Shown piece after piece: positions 57,858 to 64,000 of a stretch of DNA of 64,000 nt. The stretch covers positions 5,727-69,726 of the forward strand of contig NZ_JBATUH010000068.1 of NCBI RefSeq assembly GCF_049671045.1. The letters run 5' to 3'. The notes under the pieces are model-generated. The model was given only the letters and a program-made list of their open reading frames with translations, was not told the DNA's origin and made no database searches. Source of the DNA: Parvibaculum sp049671045 (GTDB lineage Bacteria > Pseudomonadota > Alphaproteobacteria > Parvibaculales > Parvibaculaceae). Each line of letters begins with the position of its first letter. Within the stretch, counting starts at the first letter, position 1. The translations under genes and the position numbers were made by a program.

Positions 57858-58217
57858 ATGGGACAGGTCACCGTTCAGATCAACGATCGCGCCTATACCG
57901 TCGCCTGCGGCGATGGCGAGGAAGCCCATCTGAAGGAGCTGGCGACGCATATCAGCGCCCATGTGTCGGAACTCGCCCGCGAAGTGGGGCAGGTGGGCGA
58001 ATCGCGGCTTCTCCTCATGGCCTCGCTGCTCGTCGCCGACGAGCTTTTCGAGGCGCGCAGCCGCATCAAGGTGCTCGAGGCCGATATCGAGCAGCTGACC
58101 CAGGCGCGCATCGCCGCGCTCGAGCGCTCCCGCGAGGCGGAGGATCTGCTCGGCGACATGCTGGATACGGCCGCCCGCCGCATCGAGGACATCGCGCGGC
58201 GGATCGAGGCGGCGTGA
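57858..58217 (+). CDS. zapA: Cell division protein ZapA
   Basis: The 119-residue product starts MGQVTVQINDRAYTVACGDGEE with a globular head, then HLKELATHISAHVSEL and a long C-terminal coiled coil. ZapA binds FtsZ and cross-links protofilaments in the Z-ring at midcell. It is the second gene of the DUF4164-zapA pair. As in many proteobacteria, a 6S-type RNA and the folate cyclo-ligase gene follow. Confidence 0.93.
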   Translation: MGQVTVQINDRAYTVACGDGEEAHLKELATHISAHVSELAREVGQVGESRLLLMASLLVADELFEARSRIKVLEADIEQLTQARIAALERSREAEDLLGDMLDTAARRIEDIARRIEAA

Positions 58218-58240
58218 CGCAGCGCCTCACCTCGTTCTTC

Positions 58241-58272
58241 TTGACCGCGGTGCCCGTTCGGCCTGATAGAAT
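58241..58272 (+). promoter_or_regulatory. Probable promoter of the 6S-like RNA
   Basis: TTGACC and TAGAAT (five of six -10 matches) are separated by 20 bases, a little long. The -10 lies six bases before the proposed RNA 5' end. Confidence 0.45.
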
Positions 58273-58277
58273 GATCA

Positions 58278-58440
58278 CGGGTGCTGCCTGGTGCGTCAGG
58301 AACACTTTCTCTCGGGGCCTTACGATCCTTAAGGGAGCTGTCCCTGGTAGAGGCCGAGGCCTCTTTCACACGGCGCCCACCTACTTGTGTAGGTCTCCGA
58401 GGATCATCGTTCCAACGGCCGAGGCGGCCCCACCCGTTTC
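58278..58440 (+). ncRNA. ssrS: 6S RNA (SsrS), by structure and position
   Basis: Between zapA and the 5-formyltetrahydrofolate cyclo-ligase gene, the classical ssrS place, lies a stretch that folds as one long rod. The ends pair (CGGGTG with CACCCG, then GCC with GGC). Inside, GGAAC pairs GTTCC and GATCCT pairs AGGATC; unpaired stretches between them suit a central bubble. An internal hairpin ACCTAC/GTAGGT closes on TTGT. 6S RNA mimics an open promoter and holds sigma-70 RNA polymerase in stationary phase. Boundaries are estimates, and a covariance-model search was not possible. Confidence 0.72.
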
Positions 58441-58455
58441 GCGCGGAGCGCGCGT

Positions 58456-59064
58456 GTGAGCGGCGCGGCGGAAGCCGGCATGCAGCGCGCCAAGGAAAGC
58501 GCGCGTGCCGCCGCCCGCCCCCGGCGCTCCGGCGCCCAGGCCCTGCTCGGACGAGAGGCCGCCCCCGCCTTCGCGCGGCATTTCTTCGGCGAACTCCTTC
58601 CGCGCCTTCAGCTTTCGCCCCGCAGCGTCGTCGCCGGCTATTCGCCCATATCGAGCGAGGCCGATCCGCTCGACATTCTCGAGGGCGCGTCGGCGCGCGG
58701 CTTCTCATGCGCGCTGCCGGCCGTGGGGGCGCCTCGCGCGCCTCTCGTCTTTCGGCTCTGGCACCCGGGCGACGCGCTCGTGGACGGGCCGCATGGAACG
58801 CGCGAGCCGCGGCCGGAGGCGCCGCGATGTTTGCCCGAACTTGTGATTGTGCCGATGTTGGCGTTCGATAAGGTGGGACGTCGGCTTGGCTATGGCGGCG
58901 GCTATTACGATCGCACGCTCGCCTCGCTCAGGGCGGCGATGCCGGTTCTGGTGGCGGTGGGCCTTGCGTTTTCGGCGCAGGAGGCCGACGAGCTTCCCGA
59001 AGAAGGCGGGGATCAGCGTCTCGACTGGATCGTCACCGAACGCGGTGTCCGGTCGTTTCGGTGA
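58456..59064 (+). CDS. fau: 5-formyltetrahydrofolate cyclo-ligase
   Basis: This 202-residue protein has VVAGYSPISSEADP, the phosphate-binding VPMLAFDKVGRRLGYGGGYYDR and a C-terminal DWIVTERGVRSF. It converts 5-formyl-THF to 5,10-methenyl-THF with ATP. It uses a GTG start right after the 6S-like RNA, and the two are often processed from one transcript. The N terminus is Ala/Arg rich. Confidence 0.9.
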   Translation: MSGAAEAGMQRAKESARAAARPRRSGAQALLGREAAPAFARHFFGELLPRLQLSPRSVVAGYSPISSEADPLDILEGASARGFSCALPAVGAPRAPLVFRLWHPGDALVDGPHGTREPRPEAPRCLPELVIVPMLAFDKVGRRLGYGGGYYDRTLASLRAAMPVLVAVGLAFSAQEADELPEEGGDQRLDWIVTERGVRSFR

Positions 59065-59098
59065 AATCACGGCGGGTTTCGAAACAGGACGAATTTCA

Positions 59099-59908
59099 AT
59101 GAAGCTTCTTTTTCTCGGCGACATCGTCGGCCGCACGGCCCGCGACGCCATCGTCAGCGACCTTCCGGCGCTCCGCGCCGATCTGGACGTCGATTTCGTG
59201 ATCGTCAATGGCGAGAATGCGGCCGGCGGCTTCGGCATCACCGCCGCGATCTGCGAGGATCTCTTCAATGCGGGCGTCGATGTCGTCACGCTCGGCAATC
59301 ATGCCTGGGATCAGCGCGAGGCGCTTGTTCATATCGAGCGCGAGCCGAGGCTCATTCGTCCGGTCAATTTTCCGGCCGGGACGCCGGGGCGGGGCGCCGG
59401 CCTCTTCGAGACGGCGAAGGGCGAGCGCGTGCTCGTCATCAATGCCATGGGGCGCGTCTTCATGGACCCGCTCGATGATCCATTCGCGGCGATCGAGCGC
59501 GAGATCGGCGCCTGTCCGCTCGGCGAGGCGGCGGATGCGATCATCGTCGATTTCCACGGCGAGGCGACCTCCGAGAAGATGGCGATGGGCCATTTCTGCG
59601 ACGGGCGGGCGAGCCTCGTCGTCGGCACGCACAGCCATGTCCCGACGGCGGACGCGCAGATCCTGCCTGGCGGCACCGCCTATCAGACAGATGCGGGCAT
59701 GTGCGGCGACTATAATTCCGTGATCGGCATGGAGAAGGACGAGCCTCTCAATCGCTTCCTGTCGAAGATTCCGACCGCGCGCTTCCAGGCCGCTTCGGGC
59801 GAGGCGACGCTTTGTGGCGTCTTCGTGGAGACGGATGCCTCCGGCCTTGCGCGCCGCATCGAGCCCGTGCGCGTCGGCGGGCGGCTCAAGCCCGCGCTCC
59901 CGGCCTGA
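59099..59908 (+). CDS. YmdB-type metallophosphoesterase (TIGR00282 family)
   Basis: The 269-residue product begins MKLLFLGDIVGRTARDAI with metal ligand Asp in LGDIVGR, then VIVNGENAAGGFGIT, LGNHAWDQRE and VVGTHSHVPTAD, all dimetal-site motifs. In Bacillus, YmdB is a cyclic nucleotide phosphodiesterase linked to biofilm and motility decisions; the enzyme is widespread. The start was chosen at the first conserved Met, with CAGGAC upstream. It is 34 bases downstream of fau, and a glycosyltransferase gene follows after 17. Confidence 0.9.
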   Translation: MKLLFLGDIVGRTARDAIVSDLPALRADLDVDFVIVNGENAAGGFGITAAICEDLFNAGVDVVTLGNHAWDQREALVHIEREPRLIRPVNFPAGTPGRGAGLFETAKGERVLVINAMGRVFMDPLDDPFAAIEREIGACPLGEAADAIIVDFHGEATSEKMAMGHFCDGRASLVVGTHSHVPTADAQILPGGTAYQTDAGMCGDYNSVIGMEKDEPLNRFLSKIPTARFQAASGEATLCGVFVETDASGLARRIEPVRVGGRLKPALPA

Positions 59909-59925
59909 GGGCGCGGAGCCTGCCC

Positions 59926-60954
59926 ATGCGCGTCGTCATCGCGGGCAATTACAACGAGCGGAAGGCGGGGGCGAATTTCTACGCCACCATCCGCAAGCTC
60001 ACCAATGGCTTCATCCGCAACGGTCACGCGGTGATGGCGTTCAGCGACCGCGACATCGCGCGCGAGCAGTCGCGCTTCGGCATCGGCCGGGCGGGCGACA
60101 GCGAGGCGAACAGGCGCCTTGTCGAGCTTTGCCGACAATTCAGGCCGGATCTGCTGATCCTTCTTCACGCCGACAAGATCGCCAATGCGACCATTGCCGA
60201 GATCAAGGCGCTCAGGCCCTCGCCTCTGGTCGCGGTCGTCAATCTCGATCCGATCTTTCTGCCTGAAAACCCGCCGCGTATCCGCCGCTTCGCCGAGGTC
60301 GCGGACATCACCTTCATCACCACGGCGGGCGACCGGCTGGCGGAATTCGCCACCCGCACGCATCGCATCGCCTTCATGCCCAATCCGGTCGATCGCTCCA
60401 TCGAGGCGCTCGAATGTTTCCGGCATGCCGACCAGCCCTTCGATCTTCTCTGCACTATCGGCAGCGAAAAGGGGACGCCGTGGCGGGCCGAGACGATGCG
60501 TGCCATAGAGGCGCGGGTGCCGGAAGCGCGTTATGCGTTTTTCGGCCTTGCGGGCAGGCCCTCGGTATTCGGTACGGCCTATTTCGAGGCGATCGCGAGC
60601 GCCCGCATGGGGCTCAATCTCAACCGGAGCGACGATCACTATCTCTATTCGTCGGACCGCATCGCCCAATATGTCGGCAACGGGCTCATGCTCTTCATCG
60701 GCCGTTCGACCGGCTATGGCGACATATTCTCCGACCGCGAATTCGTCTTCTATGACGGGCTCGACGATCTCGCCGACAGGTTGCGGCATTTCCTCGCTCA
60801 TGACTGCGAGCGGCAGAAGATCGCGCAGGCGGGTCATGAGAAATATCACGCGATTTTCAACGAGCGCATTGTCGCCCGCTATATCGAGGACGTGACCTTC
60901 GGCCACCTCGACGAGCCGGGCTACGCCTGGCCGCAGACCGTCTTCGGCGGCTGA
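59926..60954 (+). CDS. CgeB-like glycosyltransferase family protein
   Basis: The product is 342 residues. MRVVIAGNYNERKAGANFY begins a Rossmann-like N-terminal domain; the C-terminal domain has LGLAGRPSVFG-like and ARMGLNLNRSDDHYLYSSDRIAQYVGNGL, then DLADRLRHFLAHDCERQKIAQAGHEKYHAIFN, which fit the CgeB/group-1 family (a PF13524-like tail). It may transfer a sugar to a surface glycan or protein. No polysaccharide operon is nearby. The start has GGAG eight bases upstream. Confidence 0.75.
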   Translation: MRVVIAGNYNERKAGANFYATIRKLTNGFIRNGHAVMAFSDRDIAREQSRFGIGRAGDSEANRRLVELCRQFRPDLLILLHADKIANATIAEIKALRPSPLVAVVNLDPIFLPENPPRIRRFAEVADITFITTAGDRLAEFATRTHRIAFMPNPVDRSIEALECFRHADQPFDLLCTIGSEKGTPWRAETMRAIEARVPEARYAFFGLAGRPSVFGTAYFEAIASARMGLNLNRSDDHYLYSSDRIAQYVGNGLMLFIGRSTGYGDIFSDREFVFYDGLDDLADRLRHFLAHDCERQKIAQAGHEKYHAIFNERIVARYIEDVTFGHLDEPGYAWPQTVFGG

Positions 60955-61436
60955 GCCGCGGGGCGGAAGCTCTTTCCTGAAATCTCCGGCTGAAGACGAA
61001 GCGCCCCGCTCATGGTCACCGAGGTGGGTAAGGGACCATGAACGGGGCGTGTGTGCCGCCGCGTCCTGCGGAGGCCGGTCCGGTTGTTCCCTGGGGCTTG
61101 GGCAAGACCTTCGGGCCGGACCTGCTGCGATGAGCCCCGTTCTGGATGGTTGGGCGGCCATCCGTGGTGAGCGGGACATCCTCACAGTAGAGGCGATTTG
61201 TTAAACACACGTTAAGCGAGCATGTATAATTAACAACACGCATTACGTGCATATTGGAGCGAAAGCGAGGGCAGGCATGGGCTATGGATTTTGGCAGGAC
61301 GGCCCCCTATAAGAGCGGCCTCGGGGGGCGATCCGTCGGGATGCCCGCCGCAACAGAAAAACGTCGCGCGGATACGGGTTTCCTGCGCAGAATCGGGAGG
61401 TCCGCCAGGTGCGGGCCCCAGTAATTCGGAGTCGCC
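60955..61436. other. 482-base intergenic region with many inverted repeats before yebC
   Basis: The first 250 bases contain several pairing segments: CGCCCCG-C-TCATGGTC with GACCATGA-A-CGGGGCG (about 61000-61050), GGTCCGG with CCGGACC, GGATGG with CCATCC and GTGAG with CTCAC. This suggests a structured RNA on one strand, but I do not recognise it and see no U-run. The final part is AT-rich and holds a CtrA-box-like site and TATAAT. No credible gene was found. Confidence 0.5.
61201..61230 (+). promoter_or_regulatory. CtrA-box-like sequence and TATAAT upstream of yebC-ruvCAB
   Basis: TTAA, seven bases, TTAA (61201-61215) matches the CtrA full-site consensus exactly. TATAAT follows at 61225-61230. 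TTAAAC lies at an 18-base spacing and could be the -35, so a bound CtrA would overlap it. The area is unusually AT-rich for this genome. Confidence 0.5.
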
Positions 61437-62183
61437 ATGGCCGGCCATTCGCAATTCAAGAACATCATGTATCGCAAGGGCGCGCAGGATAAGAAGCGCG
61501 CCAAGCTGTTCTCGAAGCTGGCGAAGGAAATCACCGTCGCGGCGAAGCAGGGGCTGGCCGATCCCGAATACAACCCCCGCCTGCGCGCCGCCATTCAGGC
61601 GGCCCGCGCCGAGAACATGCCCAAGGACAATATCGAGCGGGCGATCAAGAAGAGTTCCGATCAGGGCGGCGAGAATTATGACGAGGTGCGCTATGAGGGC
61701 TTCGGCCCGGGCGGCATCGGCGTCATCGTCGAGACGCTGACCGACAACCGCAACCGCACGGCAAGCTCGGTGCGCTCGATCTTCACCAAGCATGGCGGCA
61801 ATCTCGGCGAGACGGGTTCCGTCTCCTTCATGTTCTCGCGGCTCGGCCGCATCGAATATGCGCCGGATGTCGCGAGCGCCGACGACATGCTCGACGCCGC
61901 GATCGAGGCGGGCGCCGACGATTGCCAGTCGAGCGAGCAGGCGCATGAGCTTTTCTGTTCGCCCGACACGCTTCATGAGGTCGCGCGCACGCTCGAGGCC
62001 CGGTTCGGCGAGCCGCGCGCGGCCAGCATCGTCTGGAAGCCGCAGAACCTGATCCCCGTCGACGACGAAAAGGCCGAAACCATCATCAAGATGCTTGATG
62101 CACTGGACGACGACGATGATGTGCAGCAGGTTTATGCGAACTTCGAAATGTCCGATTCGGTCATGGAGAAGATGTCGGCCTGA
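61437..62183 (+). CDS. yebC: YebC/PmpR family regulatory/translation protein
   Basis: This 248-residue protein starts MAGHSQFKNIMYRKGAQDKKRAKLFSKLAKEI and has the family's EGFGPGGIGVIVETLTDNRNR. It was known as a DNA-binding regulator, and members were later linked to relief of ribosome stalling. It commonly lies before ruvC in proteobacteria. ruvC begins 33 bases downstream, and the operon has the CtrA-box-like sequence upstream. Confidence 0.96.
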   Translation: MAGHSQFKNIMYRKGAQDKKRAKLFSKLAKEITVAAKQGLADPEYNPRLRAAIQAARAENMPKDNIERAIKKSSDQGGENYDEVRYEGFGPGGIGVIVETLTDNRNRTASSVRSIFTKHGGNLGETGSVSFMFSRLGRIEYAPDVASADDMLDAAIEAGADDCQSSEQAHELFCSPDTLHEVARTLEARFGEPRAASIVWKPQNLIPVDDEKAETIIKMLDALDDDDDVQQVYANFEMSDSVMEKMSA

Positions 62184-62216
62184 TCTGGCCTCAAGGCACG
62201 GAGGCAAGCCCCGCTC

Positions 62217-62747
62217 ATGCCGGCCTCTCTGAGATTTCTCGGCATCGATCCGGGACTGCGCGCGACGGGCTGGGGCGTGATCGACGTTTCCGGCTCGCGC
62301 CTCGTTCATGTCGCAAATGGCACGATCACCTCGAACGACCGGCTGAGCGTCGCGGAGCGCCTCGTCGAGATCGAACGCGGGCTGATCTCGGTGGTGGAGG
62401 CGCATGCGCCTGACGCGGCCGCGGTGGAGCAGGCATTCGTGGCGCGCGATCCGTCGGCGGCGCTGAAGCTCGGGCAGGCGCGCGCGGTTGCGCTTCTCGT
62501 TCCCGCGCGGAGCGGCATTCCGGTGGCGGAATATGCGCCCAACCACATCAAGAAATCCGTCGTCGGCGCGGGTCATGCCGGAAAGGCGCAAATCAGAATG
62601 ATGGTCGAATTGCTCCTGCCGGGATCGCGCGCCGCGAGCGAACATGCGGCCGACGCGCTCGCCATCGCGATCTGTCATGCCCATTCCGGCGGCGCGAATG
62701 AGAGGATTGCGGCCGCGCTCCTTCGCGCGGAGGCAGCGCGCGCATGA
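62217..62747 (+). CDS. ruvC: Crossover junction endodeoxyribonuclease RuvC
   Basis: This 176-residue Holliday-junction resolvase has the catalytic set Asp11 (FLGIDPGLRATGWG), Glu71 (VEQAF), His143 and Asp146 in EHAADALAIAI. The His in place of the third Asp of E. coli RuvC is as in Thermus RuvC. It nicks the junction symmetrically as a dimer. It overlaps ruvA by four bases. Confidence 0.96.
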   Translation: MPASLRFLGIDPGLRATGWGVIDVSGSRLVHVANGTITSNDRLSVAERLVEIERGLISVVEAHAPDAAAVEQAFVARDPSAALKLGQARAVALLVPARSGIPVAEYAPNHIKKSVVGAGHAGKAQIRMMVELLLPGSRAASEHAADALAIAICHAHSGGANERIAAALLRAEAARA

Positions 62748-63361
62748 TCGGCAGGCTCAAGGGTGCGGTCGATGAAGTGGGCGCCGATTGGGTGATCGTC
62801 GATGTGAACGGCGTCGGCTATCACGTCACCTGTTCGCGGCGCACGCTCGATGCGCTGCCTGAAATCGGCGGCGCGGTGACGCTCGCCATCGAGACGAAGG
62901 TGAGCGACGATGCGATCCGCCTTATCGGCTTTGCGAGCGAACTGGAGCGCGACTGGTTCCGGCTTCTTCTCGGCGTGCAGGGCGTGGGCACACGCGTCGC
63001 GCTCGGCGTGCTCGGCACGCTGACGCCCGCCGATCTCGCCCGCGCCATCGCGCTAGAGGACAAGAAGGCGGTTGCGACCGCGCCGGGGGTCGGGCCCAAG
63101 GTCGCGGCGCGCATCGTCTCGGAGCTGAAGGACAAGGCGCCGGCGGGAAGCTCGCTTGCCGCGGTGCTCGATCAGGGCGCCGCGCCCGCTGCCGCTTCCG
63201 CGCCCGATGGCGCCGCGCGCGATGCGATCTCCGCGCTCGTCAATCTCGGCTATCCGCAGTTGCAAGCGGCATCCGCCATTTCCGGCGCCGCGAAGAAACT
63301 TGAGCCGGGCGCATCGGCGGAGCAGCTTATCCGTCAGGGACTGAAGGAGCTGGCGCGATGA
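62744..63361 (+). CDS. ruvA: Holliday junction DNA helicase subunit RuvA
   Basis: The product is 205 residues: an N-terminal OB-fold (MIGRLKGAVDEV, VIVDVNGVGYHV), two HhH motifs (LLGVQGVGTRVALGVL, TAPGVGPKVAARIV) and a C-terminal domain III that contacts RuvB. It binds the junction as a tetramer. The ATG overlaps the ruvC stop by four bases, and ruvB begins 13 bases after its stop. Confidence 0.97.
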   Translation: MIGRLKGAVDEVGADWVIVDVNGVGYHVTCSRRTLDALPEIGGAVTLAIETKVSDDAIRLIGFASELERDWFRLLLGVQGVGTRVALGVLGTLTPADLARAIALEDKKAVATAPGVGPKVAARIVSELKDKAPAGSSLAAVLDQGAAPAAASAPDGAARDAISALVNLGYPQLQAASAISGAAKKLEPGASAEQLIRQGLKELAR

Positions 63362-63374
63362 AGGGGAATGAAGA

Positions 63375-64000
63375 GTGACAGACCGCCTCGTCGCCGCGCG
63401 CAAGAGGGAAGAGGACGAAGCCGAGCGTTCGCTGCGGCCGCAGGCGCTTGCCGATTTCGTCGGTCAGGCGCGGGCCCGCGAAAATCTCGCCGTCTTCATC
63501 GAGGCGGCGCGCGCGCGCGGCGAAGCGCTCGACCATGTGCTCTTCGCAGGCCCTCCGGGCCTCGGCAAGACGACGCTTGCCCAGATTCTCGCACGCGAAC
63601 TCGGCGTCAATTTTCGCGCGACCTCGGGCCCCGTCATCTCCAAGGCCGGCGATCTCGCGGCGCTGCTCACCAATCTCGAACCGCGCGACGTTCTTTTCAT
63701 CGACGAAATCCATCGTCTCTCGCCAGCGGTCGAAGAAGTTCTCTATCCGGCGATGGAAGATTTCCAGCTCGATCTCATCATCGGCGAGGGGCCGGGCGCG
63801 CGCTCCGTCCGCATCGATCTCGCGCCCTTCACTCTCATCGGCGCGACGACGCGCACGGGCCTTCTGACGACACCCTTGCGTGACCGCTTCGGCATTCCGG
63901 TGCGGCTTCATTTCTACGAGATCGCCGAACTCGAACACATCGTTCGGCGTGGCGCGAGGCTTCTAGGCATCGACATGACGGCGGATGGCGCGCATGAGAT
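63375..64000 (+). CDS. ruvB: Holliday junction DNA helicase RuvB, partial
   Basis: The gene runs off the right edge after about 208 codons. The visible part has LRPQALADFVGQ, Walker A GPPGLGKTT, Walker B VLFIDEIHRL and sensor 1 IGATTRTGLL, the RuvB signatures of the AAA+ motor that drives branch migration. A GTG start is used, with AAGGGGA about seven bases upstream; the nearer ATG at the ruvA stop is in a frame that closes after six codons. Confidence 0.96.
   Translation, partial: MTDRLVAARKREEDEAERSLRPQALADFVGQARARENLAVFIEAARARGEALDHVLFAGPPGLGKTTLAQILARELGVNFRATSGPVISKAGDLAALLTNLEPRDVLFIDEIHRLSPAVEEVLYPAMEDFQLDLIIGEGPGARSVRIDLAPFTLIGATTRTGLLTTPLRDRFGIPVRLHFYEIAELEHIVRRGARLLGIDMTADGAHE

Noticed and set aside
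61080..61140. AGGTCCGG...GAAGG on the minus strand recalling the SRP RNA apex
   Set aside because: The SRP tetraloop and conserved internal loop order are not present, and flanking pairing does not give the 4.5S hairpin.

Overview
The window is a high-GC chromosomal segment of an alphaproteobacterium. The lineage call rests on the gene content: GapR (DUF2312), DUF1244, DUF1013, DUF1192, DUF1465, a COQ9-family protein, a split proton-translocating transhydrogenase (pntAA-pntAB-pntB) preceded by a tiny aa3-type oxidase subunit IV, two PAS_5 proteins, a 6S-like RNA between zapA and the folate cyclo-ligase gene, and a sequence matching the CtrA box (TTAA-N7-TTAA). A Rhizobiales/Parvibaculum-like lineage fits, but no species can be named from the sequence alone. 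I see no phage, insertion sequence, CRISPR array, plasmid functions or tRNA. Almost everything is core or near-core chromosome, densely packed, with several gene ends that overlap or abut.

Layout. 0-5.3 kb: acyl-CoA/lipid catabolism (thiolase-like protein, its DUF35 partner, nitroreductase, acyl-CoA dehydrogenase) and an MFS transporter. 5.3-15 kb: mixed housekeeping, with a PAS_5 protein, alpha/beta hydrolases, the zinc-free ribosomal protein L36, a HAD hydrolase, a saccharopine-dehydrogenase-like reductase, a TPR protein, a glycerate 2-kinase/pyruvate kinase pair and an N-formylglutamate amidohydrolase, then DUF1244 and GapR. 15-20 kb: an envelope block with a GH17 beta-glucan enzyme fused to a membrane domain, an orphan sigma-54 response regulator and an OmpA lipoprotein. 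20-25 kb: M3 peptidase, ABC1 kinase, thioesterase and a second alpha/beta hydrolase in tight coupling. 25-28.5 kb: oxidase subunit IV and transhydrogenase. 28.5-36 kb: OsmC, S21, deformylase, COQ9, a second PAS_5 protein, purEK, a GGDEF cyclase, UbiX and small coiled-coil proteins. 36-40 kb: two divergent acyl-CoA ligases. 40-46.7 kb: DUF1013 regulator, quinone oxidoreductase, DUF1192, a probable small RNA, DUF1465, zinc-free L31, an ABC exporter and a paraoxonase-like protein.

46.7-49.4 kb holds a three-gene MotA-like/MotB-like/OmpA-like set with no flagellar genes near it, the best candidate for an undescribed envelope machine. 49.5-57.2 kb is a long minus-strand run: tkt-gap-pgk-fba, thiE, efp and an inositol-phosphatase-family gene, i.e. 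the lower glycolytic/pentose-phosphate core. 57.5-61 kb carries DUF4164-zapA, the 6S-like RNA, folate cyclo-ligase, a YmdB-type phosphodiesterase and a CgeB-like glycosyltransferase. The window ends in yebC-ruvC-ruvA-ruvB (cut by the edge), behind a TATAAT box and the CtrA-box-like sequence.

Non-coding features include clear intrinsic terminators, five copies of a REP-like palindrome (two paired, one single), a perfect inverted repeat bracketing a -10 box, and two long perfect inverted repeats in the leaders of gapR and def. Start sites were chosen from ribosome-binding sites and family length where the longest frame was implausible.
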